A DNA stretch of 64,000 nucleotides from Microbacterium forte (GCF_031885415.1 NZ_CP116871.1:434001-498000), one strand, 5' to 3'. Shown: positions 15,392-26,900, counted from the stretch's first letter. Notes: generated by a model from the sequence alone, not told the origin. Translations and numbers: made by a program.

Positions 15392-17380
15392 GTGCCTGAA
15401 AATGCTCAGCCGAAAGACGGCTTCGCCCTGTTCTCTGACCGTTCAGTCGTCGCGATGCGCGTCAACGGAACCCTCAAGGACCTCGCCGCGACAGTGACGG
15501 ATGCCGACGAGGTCGAGCCGGTCACGATCGACAGCCCTGACGGACTCAACATCCTCCGACACTCGGCGGCGCATGTGCTCGCGCAGGCGGTGCAGCGGAT
15601 CAACCCGCAGGCGAACCTCGGCATCGGTCCGCCCATCACCGACGGCTTCTACTACGACTTCGGCGTCGAGACGCCGTTCACGCCCGAGGACATCAAGGCG
15701 ATCACGAAAGAGATGCAGCGCATCGTGCGTGAGGGCCAGCGTTTCGTGCGCCGGGTCGTCACCGACGACGAGGCACGAGCCGAGCTCGCCGACGAGCCCT
15801 TCAAACTGGAGCTCATCGGTCTCAAGGGCGGCAAGGAGGCGGCAGAGGGCGCGTCCGTCGAAGTCGGCGAGGGCGAACTCACGATCTACGACAACACGAC
15901 CCGCGACGGCGAGGTCGTCTGGAAGGACCTCTGCCGCGGGCCGCACCTGCCCAACACCCGCATGATCGGGAACGGCTGGGACCTCACCCGCATCGCCGCC
16001 GCCTACTGGCGCGGCAGTGAGAAGAACCCGCAGCTGCAGCGCATCTACGGCACGGCGTGGCCGTCGAAGGACGAGCTGCGCGAGTACCAGCACCGTCTCG
16101 AGGAGGCCGCGAAGCGCGACCACCGTCGACTGGGCAAGGAGCTCGACCTGTTCTCGTTCCCCGAGGAGATCGGCTCGGGCCTCTCGGTCTGGCACCCTCG
16201 CGGTGGCATCGTCCGCGGCGAGATGGAGCAGCACGCGCGCAGGCGGCACATCGAGGGCGGCTACACGTACGTGTACACCCCGCACATCTCGAAGGAAGAC
16301 CTCTTCCTCACCTCGAACCACCTCGTCACGTACAAGGAGGGCATGTACCCGCCGATCGTGATGGACGAGGAGCGCGACGACGAGGGAAACATCACCAAGC
16401 AGGGCCAGGACTACTACCTGAAGCCCATGAACTGCCCGATGCACATCCTCATCTACAAGGAGCGGGCACGCAGCTACCGCGACCTGCCGCTGCGCTTCGC
16501 CGAGAACGGCACCGTGTACCGCAACGAGCTGTCCGGTGCACTGCACGGCCTCACTCGCGTGCGCGGCTTCACCCAGGACGATTCGCACCTCTTCGTGACG
16601 CCGGACCAGCTCGAGGGCGAGGTCTCCAAGGTCCTCGAGTTCATCCTGTCGATGCTCCGCGACTTCGGCCTGACCGACTTCGAGCTCGAGCTGTCGATGA
16701 AGGACGACGAGAAGTCCAAGTGGATCGGCTCGGACGAGTTCTGGGAGTCGTCGACCGATGCTCTGCGTCGCGTCGCTGTGGCATCCGGTCTGAAGCTCAC
16801 CGAGGTTCCGGGCGAGGCCGCCTTCTACGGCCCCAAGATCGACCTCAAGACGCGCGACGCGATCGGCCGCACCTGGCAGCTGTCGACCGTGCAGGTCGAC
16901 CCCAACCTGCCCGAGCGCTTCGAGCTCGAGTACATGGACAAGGACGGCCACAAGAAGCGGCCGATCATGATCCACCGTGCGCTGTTCGGGTCGATCGAGC
17001 GGTTCTTCGCGATCCTTCTCGAGCACTACGCCGGTGACTTCCCGGTGTGGCTGTCGCCGGTGCAGGTCGTCGGCATCCCCGTCGCAGACGAGTTCGCCGA
17101 CTACCTCGGCGAGGTCGTCGACACCCTCCGGACGCAGGGAGTGCGGGCTGAGCTCGACACCTCCGACGACCGGATGCAGAAGAAGATCCGCACGCACACG
17201 ACCGGCAAGGTTCCGCTGCTGCTGATCGCGGGGGAGAAGGACCGCGAGGCGGGCACCGTCTCGTTCCGCTACCGCGACGGCACGCAGGAGAACGGCGTGC
17301 CGATCGCCGACGCCGTCTCTCGCATCCGTGCCGCGATCGACGCGCACGCTCTCGTGCAGACAGCAGGGGACCTGGCGTGA
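15392..17380 (+). CDS. thrS: Threonine--tRNA ligase
   Basis: 662 residues. Charges tRNA-Thr with threonine. Order: a short TGS-like N-terminus (about 1-60), the editing/SAD region with [11 protein letters not shown] near residue 50, the class II core (about 260-540) and the anticodon-binding domain (about 550-650). Motif 2 appears in [20 protein letters not shown]; zinc-site residues lie in [13 protein letters not shown] and [13 protein letters not shown] 15392 is chosen over ATG 15380 because GGAG sits 6 bases before it. The stop overlaps the GTG of the HIT gene (GTGA). A TAGCCT at 15360-15365 may be the -10 element. Confidence 0.97.
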   Translation: MPENAQPKDGFALFSDRSVVAMRVNGTLKDLAATVTDADEVEPVTIDSPDGLNILRHSAAHVLAQAVQRINPQANLGIGPPITDGFYYDFGVETPFTPEDIKAITKEMQRIVREGQRFVRRVVTDDEARAELADEPFKLELIGLKGGKEAAEGASVEVGEGELTIYDNTTRDGEVVWKDLCRGPHLPNTRMIGNGWDLTRIAAAYWRGSEKNPQLQRIYGTAWPSKDELREYQHRLEEAAKRDHRRLGKELDLFSFPEEIGSGLSVWHPRGGIVRGEMEQHARRRHIEGGYTYVYTPHISKEDLFLTSNHLVTYKEGMYPPIVMDEERDDEGNITKQGQDYYLKPMNCPMHILIYKERARSYRDLPLRFAENGTVYRNELSGALHGLTRVRGFTQDDSHLFVTPDQLEGEVSKVLEFILSMLRDFGLTDFELELSMKDDEKSKWIGSDEFWESSTDALRRVAVASGLKLTEVPGEAAFYGPKIDLKTRDAIGRTWQLSTVQVDPNLPERFELEYMDKDGHKKRPIMIHRALFGSIERFFAILLEHYAGDFPVWLSPVQVVGIPVADEFADYLGEVVDTLRTQGVRAELDTSDDRMQKKIRTHTTGKVPLLLIAGEKDREAGTVSFRYRDGTQENGVPIADAVSRIRAAIDAHALVQTAGDLA

Positions 17381-17925
17381 CGACGCCCTCCGAGCCGTGG
17401 GAGGACGCCGGCGAATTCGCCGGCGTCCCCGACGAGTTCCAGCGGCTGTGGACCCCGCACCGGATGGCGTACATCCAGGCGGGCCCGGAGCCGCTGCGCG
17501 AGGAGTGCCCGTTCTGCAAGGCTCCGAAGTTCCCGGATGCCGAGCGGCTCATCGTGGCACGGGGCGAGACGGCCTACGTGCTGCTCAACCTGTTCCCCTA
17601 CAACTCGGGGCACCTTCTGGTCTGCCCGTATCGCCACATCGCGACCTACGACCAGGCGACGCCCGAAGAGGTCGCCGAGATCGGTGCGCTGACCCAGATG
17701 GGCATGCGCGTACTCCGAGAGGTGTCACGCTGCGACGGCTTCAACCTCGGGATGAACCAGGGCGCCGTCGCGGGCGCCGGCGTCGACGGACACCTGCACC
17801 AGCACATCGTGCCGCGATGGACGTCGGACGCCAACTTCTTCCCGATCATCGCGAAGACCAAGGCGCTGCCACAGCTGCTCGGCGAGGTACGCGAGGCCGT
17901 GGCAGACGCCTGGCCGAAGGCCTAG
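17377..17925 (+). CDS. HIT domain nucleotide hydrolase/transferase
   Basis: 182 residues. The histidine triad [10 protein letters not shown] (His-phi-His-phi-His-phi-phi with a Trp) is at about residue 140. CPFCK near residue 46 together with the conserved RHIATYD suggests the AP4A phosphorylase-like HIT branch found in Actinobacteria, which cleaves dinucleoside polyphosphates. It is translationally coupled to thrS (GTGA overlap). That link fits: aminoacyl-tRNA synthetases make AP4A as a side product. The exact substrate is inference. Converges with pdxY with a 6-base gap. Confidence 0.9.
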   Translation: MTTPSEPWEDAGEFAGVPDEFQRLWTPHRMAYIQAGPEPLREECPFCKAPKFPDAERLIVARGETAYVLLNLFPYNSGHLLVCPYRHIATYDQATPEEVAEIGALTQMGMRVLREVSRCDGFNLGMNQGAVAGAGVDGHLHQHIVPRWTSDANFFPIIAKTKALPQLLGEVREAVADAWPKA

Positions 17926-17931
17926 CGCGGG

Positions 17932-18783
17932 TCAGCGCACCTGACGCGCGGTGAACTGCATGCGCGGGTTCGCATAGAACTCCTGCGCCTCGACGAGCTG
18001 CAGTTCGCGCGCACCGGACTCGAGGGTCGCCGCGAGCAGGTCGAACACGCTGGATGCCGTGCGCTCGAGCGCCGTCTTGGCGTCGCCCGTCGCGACGTAG
18101 TGCGCCGTGAACAGGGCCGCGGTCACGTCACCCGAGCCGTTGGCCTTCATCGGCAGGCGTGGCGTCTGCACGATCCAGGCGCCGGTCGGGTCGGCGACGA
18201 GCATCTCGATGGTGCCCTCTTCGCGGTCGGGGCGCTCGACGCTCGTGACGAGCACCGTGCGCGGTCCCATCGCCATCGCCAGGTCGACCGACGTCAGAGT
18301 GGACTCCAGCGTGTCGGGCTCGGTGTCAGTGAGGAAGCCGAGCTCGAACTGGTTCGGCGTGATGATGTCGGCAGCCGGCACGACCTTCTCGCGCAGGAGG
18401 ATCGGGATGGCCGGTGCGACGAAGCATCCGGACTTCGCGTTGCCCATGACCGGGTCGCACGCGTACACGGCGTCGGGGTTGGCGGCCTTGACCCGCGCGA
18501 CGGCGTCGATGATCACGTCTCCGATGCCCTCGCCGCCCTGATACCCGCTGAGCACCGCATCGATCTCGCCGAAGACGCCGCGTTCCTCGATGCCTGTGAT
18601 GACCTCACGCACGTCGTTCGGATCGATCAACGGGCCGCGCCAGGCGCCGTAGCCGGTGTGGTTCGAGAAGTTCACCGTGTAGACCGGGAGCACCTCGACG
18701 CCGATGCGCTGCAGAGGGAAGACTGCGGCGGAGTTTCCGACATGGCCGTACGCGACGGCGGACTGGATGGAGAGGATCTTCAT
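17932..18783 (-). CDS. pdxY: Pyridoxal kinase (PdxY type)
   Basis: 283 residues of the ribokinase/PfkB-like fold. Phosphorylates pyridoxal to PLP in salvage. Visible motifs: GHVGNSAAVFPLQRIGVEV, the substrate loop SNHTGYGAWRG, YACDPVMGN, and ANGSGDVTAALF with the catalytic Asp in GSGD. It lies 46 bases downstream of the PdxR-like regulator on the same strand, and the regulator is divergent from pdxST, so salvage and de novo PLP synthesis genes form one cluster, probably with shared control. Confidence 0.95.
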   Translation of the reverse strand: MKILSIQSAVAYGHVGNSAAVFPLQRIGVEVLPVYTVNFSNHTGYGAWRGPLIDPNDVREVITGIEERGVFGEIDAVLSGYQGGEGIGDVIIDAVARVKAANPDAVYACDPVMGNAKSGCFVAPAIPILLREKVVPAADIITPNQFELGFLTDTEPDTLESTLTSVDLAMAMGPRTVLVTSVERPDREEGTIEMLVADPTGAWIVQTPRLPMKANGSGDVTAALFTAHYVATGDAKTALERTASSVFDLLAATLESGARELQLVEAQEFYANPRMQFTARQVR

Positions 18784-18829
18784 TCTCCGATCCTTTCAGT
18801 GAGGGCGGGAAGGATCCCGCGGCGGGTGT

Positions 18830-20137
18830 TCATCGCACGGCTGCGACGAGGTCGGCGACGAGCGTCTCCGCGTCGTCTTCTGACAGGTCATGAACGGTGA
18901 GGCGCAGGTGGTGTGAGGGCTCGGCCCGCTCGTCGAGGGCGAAGTCGTCTCCCGTGCGCGCCAGCCAGCCACGTCGCATCAGTCGCTCGGCGACGACCCT
19001 CGCCGGTTTCGGCAGCCGCACCCACAGGCTCAGTCCGTCGGTGGCGGGGGAGTCGAGTCCCTGTTCCCGCAGACGATCTGCGAAGGCCGCGTTCCTCGCG
19101 GCGTAATGCTCTCGGGCCTCGGCGATCCGTGAGACGACAGCGTCATCGGTGAGTTGGGTCAGAGTGAGACGCTGCAGCAGGTGGCTGACCCACGTGGTTC
19201 CCGGGCTGAGCCGCATGGCGAGGCGCTCGGCCGTGGTCGCGTCCGTCGCGGCGATCGCGAGGCACATGTCGGGTCCGAGGAATTTCGAGACCGAGCGCAC
19301 GAGGGCGAACCGGCGGTGCTCGGGTCCGATGAGGGACTCGTACGGCCGATGGGACAGCATCGAGAAATGGTCGTCTTCGATGATCAGCACATACGGGTGG
19401 TCAGCGAGCACGGCGCGCAGCTCGGCGGCCCGGGCGGCAGTGAGGCTCGCACCGGTCGGGTTCTGTGCACGAGGAGTGCAGATCACTGCGCGGACGCCGG
19501 CATCCAGCGCCTGACGCAGCCCCTGGACCGTCATGCCCTGGTCATCGACGGGCACGGGGATCGCACGGTACCCCCCGAGGCGCACCGTGTGGATGCTGGC
19601 GAGGAAGCAGGGGTCCTCGAGCGCGACGGCGTCGTCGCGCATCAGCGCCTGAGCGAGAAGGCGCTCCACGGCATCGACAGCCCCGCTGGTCACGGTGATG
19701 CCGAAGTCGAGGTGGCCGATGTCGCCGGCGATCCACTCGCGCGCCCATTCGTCGAGACCGCGGTCGATGACGGGTTCTCCATAGAGCACGGGTCGCCCGG
19801 CGACCGTGGCGAGCGCCTGCGACGGATCGGGGATCAGCCGGGGATCGGGGTTGCCGGTGCCGACGTCGCGCAGCACCGTGTCGGACGCGTATCCCTCCTG
19901 GGCGACGGCCTCGAGACCCGTGATGACCGTGCCGGCGCGACCGCGCGAGATGACGATCCCCGCCTGGGCGAGCTGTCGGTAGGCGGCGACGGCGGTGTTG
20001 CGGTTGACGCCGAGAGTCGCCGCCAGCTCGCGGACAGGCGGAAGAGGGCTGCCTGCACGCAGGACTCCGCGGTCGCGCAGCCCGCGCACGCTGTCGGCGA
20101 TGTCCGCTGCGGTGGTTCCCGTGATCTGGTCGCTCAT
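18830..20137 (-). CDS. pdxR: MocR-type regulator (GntR wHTH plus aminotransferase fold), PdxR-like
   Basis: 435 residues. The N-terminal winged helix (about 1-75) shows the recognition helix VNRNTAVAAYRQL; a class I aminotransferase-like domain follows, with the PLP lysine in VRSVSKFLGPD and the NPTGASLT loop. MocR proteins sense PLP. It is divergent from pdxS with a 112-base gap holding paired repeats, so control of pdxST (activation at low PLP, self-repression) is the most likely role, as shown for PdxR in Corynebacterium and other Gram-positives. The symbol rests on this context. Confidence 0.85.
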   Translation of the reverse strand: MSDQITGTTAADIADSVRGLRDRGVLRAGSPLPPVRELAATLGVNRNTAVAAYRQLAQAGIVISRGRAGTVITGLEAVAQEGYASDTVLRDVGTGNPDPRLIPDPSQALATVAGRPVLYGEPVIDRGLDEWAREWIAGDIGHLDFGITVTSGAVDAVERLLAQALMRDDAVALEDPCFLASIHTVRLGGYRAIPVPVDDQGMTVQGLRQALDAGVRAVICTPRAQNPTGASLTAARAAELRAVLADHPYVLIIEDDHFSMLSHRPYESLIGPEHRRFALVRSVSKFLGPDMCLAIAATDATTAERLAMRLSPGTTWVSHLLQRLTLTQLTDDAVVSRIAEAREHYAARNAAFADRLREQGLDSPATDGLSLWVRLPKPARVVAERLMRRGWLARTGDDFALDERAEPSHHLRLTVHDLSEDDAETLVADLVAAVR

Positions 20138-20155
20138 GTGTCCTCACCTCCGATT

Positions 20156-20191
20156 CTAGGTCGTTCCGGACAGTGCTACTGTTTGGCCTAG
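20156..20191. promoter_or_regulatory. Candidate PdxR operator between pdxR and pdxS
   Basis: TCTAGGTC at 20155-20162 faces GGCCTAGA at 20185-20192, giving CTAGG...CCTAG half-sites about 30 bases apart. Between them is a perfect small dyad, ACAGT-GCT-ACTGT (20170-20182). The repeats are seen directly; assignment to the divergent MocR regulator is inference. Confidence 0.45.
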
Positions 20192-20249
20192 ATCAAACGA
20201 GACATCGTTCGACACCCATGCACATCGTGCTTCCCCGACAGGAGCTCTC

Positions 20250-21143
20250 ATGACCGAACAGCCCACCACCGGATCCTCGCGCGTCAAGCGCGGTCTCGCC
20301 GAGATGCTCAAGGGCGGGGTGATCATGGACGTCGTCACCGCAGATCAGGCGAAGATCGCCGAGGACGCCGGCGCCGTCGCCGTGATGGCCCTCGAACGGG
20401 TTCCCGCCGACATCCGCGCCCAGGGCGGAGTGTCGCGGATGAGCGACCCCGACATGATCGACAGCATCATCGCCTCGGTCTCGATCCCCGTGATGGCCAA
20501 GGCCCGGATCGGTCACTTCGTCGAGGCGCAGGTGCTGCAGGAGCTCGGCGTCGACTACATCGACGAGTCCGAGGTGCTGTCGCCCGCCGACTACGTGAAC
20601 CACATCGACAAGCACGGCTTCGACGTGCCGTTCGTCTGCGGTGCCACGAACCTCGGTGAGGCACTCCGCCGGATCAACGAGGGTGCGGCCATGATCCGTT
20701 CCAAGGGCGAGGCCGGCACCGGCGATGTCTCCGAGGCGATGAAGCACATCCGCAAGATCCGCGGCGAGATCGCCGCGCTCACCGCGCTGCCCAAGGACGA
20801 GCTGTTCGTCGCCGCCAAGGAGCTGCAGGCGCCGTACGAGCTCGTCGCCGAGATCGCCGAGACGGGCAAGCTCCCCGTCGTGCTCTTCGTCGCCGGCGGC
20901 GTGGCCACGCCTGCGGATGCCGCCATGATGATGCAGCTGGGCGCCGACGGCGTGTTCGTCGGCTCCGGGATCTTCAAGTCGGGCAACCCCGTCGAGCGCG
21001 CGAAGGCGATCGTCAAGGCGACCACGTTCTTCGATGACGCGAAGGTCATCGCCGAGGCCTCGCGCGGCCTCGGAGAGGCGATGGTCGGCATCAACGTCTC
21101 CGACCTCCCCGCACCGCACCGCCTGGCCGAGCGTGGCTGGTAG
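20250..21143 (+). CDS. pdxS: Pyridoxal 5'-phosphate synthase lyase subunit PdxS
   Basis: 297 residues, the usual length. With PdxT it makes PLP from ribose 5-phosphate, glyceraldehyde 3-phosphate and glutamine-derived ammonia. The TIM barrel motifs are clear: [32 protein letters not shown] with the ribose-binding Lys, [23 protein letters not shown], and [18 protein letters not shown] with VGSGIF. AGGAG lies 6-8 bases before the ATG. Its last 11 bases overlap pdxT. Confidence 0.98.
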   Translation: MTEQPTTGSSRVKRGLAEMLKGGVIMDVVTADQAKIAEDAGAVAVMALERVPADIRAQGGVSRMSDPDMIDSIIASVSIPVMAKARIGHFVEAQVLQELGVDYIDESEVLSPADYVNHIDKHGFDVPFVCGATNLGEALRRINEGAAMIRSKGEAGTGDVSEAMKHIRKIRGEIAALTALPKDELFVAAKELQAPYELVAEIAETGKLPVVLFVAGGVATPADAAMMMQLGADGVFVGSGIFKSGNPVERAKAIVKATTFFDDAKVIAEASRGLGEAMVGINVSDLPAPHRLAERGW

Positions 21144-21735
21144 ACCCGCAGTCGGCGTGCTGGCCCTGCAGGGCGACGTGCGTGAGCACGCCGCCCTGCT
21201 GGCCGGGCTCGGTGCCGACGTCGTCCTCGTGCGGCGCCCCGAGGAGCTCGCCGCCGTGAGCGGCCTCGTGATCCCCGGTGGCGAGTCCAGCGTGATCGAC
21301 AAGCTCTCGCGCACCTTCGGGATGCAGGAGCCGATCCGTGCCGCGATCAGCGCCGGGCTTCCCGCGTATGGAACATGTGCGGGGCTGATCCTCCTCGCAG
21401 ACGAGGTGCTCGACGGCATCGACGGGCAGCAGTCGTTCGGCGGTATGGACATCGCCGTCCGCCGCAATGCCTTCGGGCGTCAGACGGAGTCATTCGAGAT
21501 GTCGCTCGATCTTCCGGTGCTCGGCGAGCCCCCTGTGCACGCGACCTTCATCCGCGCTCCGATCGTGGAGCGGGTCGGTCCTGATGTGGAAGTGCTCGCC
21601 ACGCTGCCCGACGGCGGGATCGTCGCGGTGCAGCATGGGTCGCTGCTCGGCACCAGTTTTCATCCCGAGGTCGACGGTGAGACGCGCTTCCACGAGATGT
21701 TCCTCGAGCGGGTCCGAGATCGCAGCGGTCGATGA
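21133..21735 (+). CDS. pdxT: Pyridoxal 5'-phosphate synthase glutaminase subunit PdxT
   Basis: 200 residues from GTG 21133, overlapping pdxS by 11 bases. Supplies ammonia to PdxS from glutamine. Class I amidotransferase motifs: [23 protein letters not shown], the nucleophile in [11 protein letters not shown] and the His/Glu of [10 protein letters not shown]. No obvious Shine-Dalgarno, fitting translational coupling to pdxS. The jetABC operon begins 75 bases later behind its own -10 box. Confidence 0.96.
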   Translation: MAGRPAVGVLALQGDVREHAALLAGLGADVVLVRRPEELAAVSGLVIPGGESSVIDKLSRTFGMQEPIRAAISAGLPAYGTCAGLILLADEVLDGIDGQQSFGGMDIAVRRNAFGRQTESFEMSLDLPVLGEPPVHATFIRAPIVERVGPDVEVLATLPDGGIVAVQHGSLLGTSFHPEVDGETRFHEMFLERVRDRSGR

Positions 21736-21809
21736 CATCGATCCAGGGCGACCCGCCATGCACCAGCGCATGACAGGCCGTGGTCCCAGGTCGGACTAGT
21801 CTCTTTCGA

Positions 21810-23273
21810 GTGACTGGATCCAGGGCTGAGACCGCGTACGCGCGTGCCATCACCGCATTCAGCACCCCGACACTCGATCTTCTCCACGGCCGATTCGCTC
21901 CGTTCGTCGTCGCGTCGCTCACCCTTCTGTTCAACGCCGACCGGGCATCGGTCGCGGTGGCGGATGCGCATGCCGAGCTGGCCGAGGTGCTGGATGAGCT
22001 CCGCGCGGCGGGCTACGACGACGACGACAGAAGACTGCCGTCCGGCAGCGGACGTGACGTCTGCCGCAACTGGGTGCGCCTGGGCTGGCTTATCCAGCAG
22101 ATCGACGACGACATCGAGGTCTATCGCCTGTCGGCGCACGCCGTCGCGGCGCTCGAGATATCCGGGCGCACCGGCGGCGGGCGAACGCGAGTGTCGAACT
22201 CGCGTGTGCGCACCCTGCTCGATGCCGTGGAGCATCTCTCGGTGAGCGCGGAGGTCGACCCGGTTCGTCGCCTCTCCCGGCTGCAGGCGGAGCGCGACGT
22301 CATCGATGCGGAGATCGCTCGCATCCAGGACTCCGGACGCGCGGAGCCTGCGGATGACGAGGAACTCCTCGAGGAGGCGGAGAACGTCCTTCATCTGGCG
22401 CGCGAGCTCCCCGCCGACTTCACGAGGGTCGCCGAGTCGCTCAGAGCGATGCAGCGCGACGTCGTCGCCCACCTCCGGAGGGACGAGCGGCCGACGAGCG
22501 AGGTGCTGCGCGAGTATCTCCAGCGCGCCCAGGACGTGATGCAGTCGACCCCGGAGGGTCGTGCCTTCGCAGGTGCCCTGCGTCTGATCGGCGACCCCGA
22601 GCGCATCGACGCCCTCACTGAGCAGCTCCGCGGACTCCTCGACCAGCCGTTCGCGCGCATGCTCGACGGCACACAGCGTGCCGAGCTCGATGCGATCGCG
22701 CGACGCGTGGAGCTGGGGGTGGAGGAGGTGCTGGCCGCACAGCGCCGCGCCTCGCATGTCATCACCGGGCAGGTGAAGACCCACGACCCGTTGCGTGACC
22801 GTCAGATCGACGACCTCCTCCGCGACGTCATCGCAGGACTCCACGGGTGGTCGGGTCCGGCCGCGGTGGTCGATCCTGTGCGCAGCATGCCGCTCGCCGA
22901 CCTCGGGCATCTCCGTCAGACGACCAGCGACATCCGCCCGCCGCGAGCTCCGGCCCCGCTCACGGACGCCGACGACGTCGACTTCCTCGATCACGACACG
23001 CGTGCGTGGGGTGGTCCGAGGTATGCCGAGCTCGAGGAGTACGTCGCCGGTCTCGGCGCGCAGTTCGATCTCGCCGAGGCGTTCCGGGCGGTGCCCGACG
23101 CGGCTCGACGCCCGGTCGATCTCCTCGGCCTGCTCGAGATCGCCCACCGCAACGGCCTCGCGGACGGCGACGGGATCTCGACGGTGGAAGCGCTGAGGCC
23201 TGACGGGACGACGCGCCGCTTCGCCTTCGGCGCCGTGATCGCCCGCAGCACGAAAGAGGATGCAGATGAGTGA
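21810..23273 (+). CDS. jetA: JetA/MksF: DUF3375 kleisin-like subunit of a MukBEF-type condensin
   Basis: 487 residues from GTG 21810. Matches DUF3375: N-terminal winged-helix region (AYARAITAFSTPTLDLLH, then FAPFVVASLTLLFN), the LRRDERPTSEVLREYLQRAQ middle and a C-terminal block RYAELEEYVAG. In Wadjet (JetABCD) this is the kleisin, analogous to MukF. TAGTCT (21797-21802) is 7 bases before the GTG and no Shine-Dalgarno is visible, so the operon mRNA is probably leaderless. It overlaps jetB by 8 bases. Confidence 0.9.
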   Translation: MTGSRAETAYARAITAFSTPTLDLLHGRFAPFVVASLTLLFNADRASVAVADAHAELAEVLDELRAAGYDDDDRRLPSGSGRDVCRNWVRLGWLIQQIDDDIEVYRLSAHAVAALEISGRTGGGRTRVSNSRVRTLLDAVEHLSVSAEVDPVRRLSRLQAERDVIDAEIARIQDSGRAEPADDEELLEEAENVLHLARELPADFTRVAESLRAMQRDVVAHLRRDERPTSEVLREYLQRAQDVMQSTPEGRAFAGALRLIGDPERIDALTEQLRGLLDQPFARMLDGTQRAELDAIARRVELGVEEVLAAQRRASHVITGQVKTHDPLRDRQIDDLLRDVIAGLHGWSGPAAVVDPVRSMPLADLGHLRQTTSDIRPPRAPAPLTDADDVDFLDHDTRAWGGPRYAELEEYVAGLGAQFDLAEAFRAVPDAARRPVDLLGLLEIAHRNGLADGDGISTVEALRPDGTTRRFAFGAVIARSTKEDADE

Positions 23274-23925
23274 CGACGACCTCACCACGGCGGTCGCCGA
23301 CGAGGGGTTCATAGCCCCCACGGCGATGGAGGACGACCTCGAGGCGCACTTCCCGGGTGACCGCGGCACGCTCGACCCCGAGATCAGACGTGTGCTCGTG
23401 CACCTTCTGCAGCGCCGCTTCATCTCGATGGAGCGCAACCGGCGCGAGTGGACGCTGCTGATCGAGCACCAGCACGTCATCGAGTCGCGGCTCAACGACA
23501 TCTACCTGCGGCTGATCATCGATCACGCACGCGGATTCGCCTACAAGCAGCAGTTGCGCTCCGATGAGGTCGAGATGCCGGTCCTGCTGAAGGATTCGCC
23601 GTACTCGCGGGCCGAGACGCTGGTGCTGGTGCACCTGCGAACCGTCTACCAGCGCGAGTCGGCGTCCGGCGAGGGATCCGTGCGGATCGACATCGAGGAC
23701 GTCGAGCAGACCGTCCTCAGCTACTTCGCCGACACCGACGGCGGAACCGCCAAGCAGCAGAGGGCGATCCGCAGCGCACTGGACCGACTGGACCGAGAGG
23801 GCATCGTGCAGGAGGAGACCAGCGGGCGGTATCGGATCACCGCGCTCGTCGAGGTGGTGCTCAGCGCTGAGACGCTCAAGGGGCTGCGGGAGTGGCTGCG
23901 AGCCCAGGCGGTGGTGGCGCGATGA
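23266..23925 (+). CDS. jetB: JetB/MksE: DUF4194 subunit of the condensin
   Basis: 219 residues. DUF4194 family, the MukE-like winged-helix partner that binds the kleisin. Visible features: LVHLLQRRFISMERNRREW, a block around LNDIYLRLIIDHARGFAYK, a LVLVHLRTVYQRE helix and a C-terminal winged-helix segment QRAIRSALDRLDREGIVQE followed by YRITALVEVVL. ATG 23266 has AGAGG 7 bases upstream; an in-frame ATG at 23260 is less well placed. ATGA overlap with jetC indicates tight coupling of all three subunits. Confidence 0.9.
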   Translation: MSDDDLTTAVADEGFIAPTAMEDDLEAHFPGDRGTLDPEIRRVLVHLLQRRFISMERNRREWTLLIEHQHVIESRLNDIYLRLIIDHARGFAYKQQLRSDEVEMPVLLKDSPYSRAETLVLVHLRTVYQRESASGEGSVRIDIEDVEQTVLSYFADTDGGTAKQQRAIRSALDRLDREGIVQEETSGRYRITALVEVVLSAETLKGLREWLRAQAVVAR

Positions 23926-26900
23926 CGATGATGGACACGCTCTTCGGGATGATCCCCGCGAGCTCCCGCGGCCAGCAGTGGGTGGCCGAGGAGCTGCAGC
24001 TCATCAACTGGGGCGGATACGACGGGGGGCCGCACCGGGTGCGGTTCTCGCCGGATGCGACCCTGCTGTGCGGTGGGTCGGGGTCTGGAAAATCCACGCT
24101 CATGGACGGCTACATCGCCCTGATGATGCCGCACACGACGCCGTTCAACGGCGCCTCGAACGGCGGTGTCACGGGGCGTCCGCGGGGCGATGAGCAGCGC
24201 AACATCCTGTCGTACGGGCGCGGCAAGATCGACGAGTCCCGAACGGACGAGGGCACGAAGCTCCGGGTGCTGCGCGGTGACGGCGAGGACACCTGGAGCG
24301 CCGTCTCGATGACCTGGTTGGATCACGACGGATCGCGCTTCACGGCGGTGCGCGCGTGGTACATCCCTGCGGACGCCCGCACTCTCGAGGACACCACGAG
24401 AGTGCGAGCCACGGTCGACGGCGCATTCGACCTCGCGCAGCTGGAGCGCGCCGCGACTCACCGCCTCACCGACACGTCGGTGCGAGCCGTCGGACTCGAC
24501 CCCGTCGCGACCGACCGCGAGTTCTCGGCCCGGCTGTACGCCGTGCTCGGCATCGGAGCGGCCGGCTCCGGGGCGAAGGCGATCAGTCTTCTCGCCCGCA
24601 TCCAGGCGGGGCAGCAGATCACCACGGTGGACGATCTGTACAAGAAGCTCGTGCTCGAGGAGCCCGAGACGATGGCGACCGCGGACGCGGTGGTCGCTCA
24701 CTTCGACGAACTGGAGAGCACACGCACGCGGATGCTGGTCGCCAAGCAGCAGGTGGCGGCTCTCGAGCCGATCCGCGGGATATCCCGGCGCATCGAGGAG
24801 GCATCGGAGCGGATGCGGGTCGTGGACGAGGTCGGGGTCTTCTCCGAGTCGACCTCGCTCGCGGCTCTCTGGAGCGCAGAGCGTCGTCTCGACCTGCTGC
24901 GCGGAGTGGAGGCGGATCTCCGCGACCGAACCCACGCGCTCCAGCTGGCCGTGCGCGAGAAGAACGCCCTCATCGCCGCCGCGGACAGCGAGCGCGAGGG
25001 TCTTCTGGACGTCCTGCGGCAATCCGGAGGCGATCGCCTCGAGACCGCCCAGCGCGAACTGCGCGGCGTCGAGCGCCGTCTCGAAGATGTCCGGCGTGAG
25101 CGGTCCCGTTTCGACGCCGTCGCCGGCGAGCTCGGCATCGAGGTGCACGACGCGGTCGCGTTCGAGAGCCTGCTGACCCGTATCGGACGGGAGCTCCCGC
25201 AGGCAGGGATCCGAGGCGCACGCGCGGCATTCGCCGACGCCGAGTCCGCTCGCAGAGCCGTGGAGACCGAACTCGCGCAGGTGCGTGCCGAGCGGGACCG
25301 CTCCCGAGACCTGCGGGGGAGCATCCCGGCACATCTGCATGAATCGAGAGTCCTGCTCGCTCAGGCCGCCGGGCTCGCCCCGACGGATCTGCCGTTCGTC
25401 GGCGAGCTGATCGAAGTGCGCACCGAGTTCGAGCCCTGGCGGGAAGCATTCAACCTGGCGCTCGGCGGGTTCGCACGGACACTGCTCATCGACGTCTCGA
25501 ACCTCGGACGATTCCGCGCGGCCATCGACTCGGTGCGCACCACGGAGCGGATCAGCTACGAGGGAGTGCACACCGGTCTCGCCGAGTCGCGGCCGGCCGA
25601 CCCGAGAACGCTTCCGGGTCGACTCGAGCATCGATCGACGCCTTTCACCGGGTGGCTCCAGCAGCGACTCCGCGAGCGGTTCGAATACGTCTGCGTCGAT
25701 TCCTCGGCCGAGCTCGCCGAGCATTCTCGCGCGTTGACGATCACGGGACAGGTGTCGCAGGGCGACCGGGGGTTCCACGGCGGGCATGGCCGCGCGAACC
25801 TGCTCGGATTCTCGAACGCACGCCGTCTGCGTGAACTCGACGAGCAGGTCGCCGAGCTCGAGATCCGACGGGATGCCGCATCCTCGGCGGCTGCCGAAGC
25901 GGAGGCGGACCTGGACCGGATCGAGGCCACCGCGAAGGCGCACGCGAAGATCGAGGATCTCACCTGGGAGCAGATCGACGTCGAGGCCGTCGAGGCGGAG
26001 CGTGCGCGCTGGCTCACGGTCGAGGCGGAGGTCACCGTCGAGAACCCGAAGATCGCCGAGTTGCGTTCGCAGGCCGAGGAACTCAGGAAACGGGCGGGCC
26101 GTCTGCGTGACGAGAGCGCCCGTCTCGGGGGCGACCTGACGCTCGCTCAGGACCGTTGGGTCGAAGTGACGGACCAGGTCGACGCCTCTCAGCGGATCGT
26201 CGATGCGGCGGAGGCGGCGGAGATCGCGCTCGAGGAGCGGCACCGTTCCTTCCTCGACGCGCGTTTCCTCGGTGCGGAGGCTTCCGTCAGCGTCACGGCG
26301 TCCGAGCGACTCGCCCATCTCGACTCCGCGTTGCGCACCGCCGCGACCAGGCTGCTCGAGGACCGCACGTCGGCGGCCACGGCGCACGCCGAGCAGCGCG
26401 AGCAGATGCGACGCCTGATGACCGGGTTCCTCGAGCGCTGGGACACCCTCACGATCCTGCCCGACCCCGACGAGTCGGTCGCGGAGTTCGAGGGGATCCT
26501 CGATGCGCTGGAGACCAACGGCCTGCACGAGCTGGAGTCCGAGTGGCGGGACAGCCTTCTCAAGCTCTCCGGAAACGATCTGACGAGTCTGGACTCGACG
26601 CTCGGGCGCGCGCTGCGTGAGATCAAGAATCGCATCGACCCGATCAACCGGATCATGGAGGAGCTGCCGTTCTACGACGACGAGCACCGCCTCCAGATCA
26701 CGCCGCGCGAGAATCAGTCGGAAGCGCGCAGACGATTCCGCAAGGAGCTGCGCGAGGTGCGCGGCCTCATCGACACGGCGGGGACGGACGCCGACCGTGA
26801 GAGCGTCTACCGGAGGATGAGTCGTCTCATCGCTCGGATGCGGCGGACGGCGCCGGACTTCGCCGAGCTCATCGACGTGCGCAACCATGTGCGGGTGAGT

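Noticed and set aside
21780..21809. In-frame GTG at 21780 as jetA start
   Set aside because: It lies before the -10-like TAGTCT at 21797; the GTG at 21810 matches the family start and suits a leaderless mRNA.
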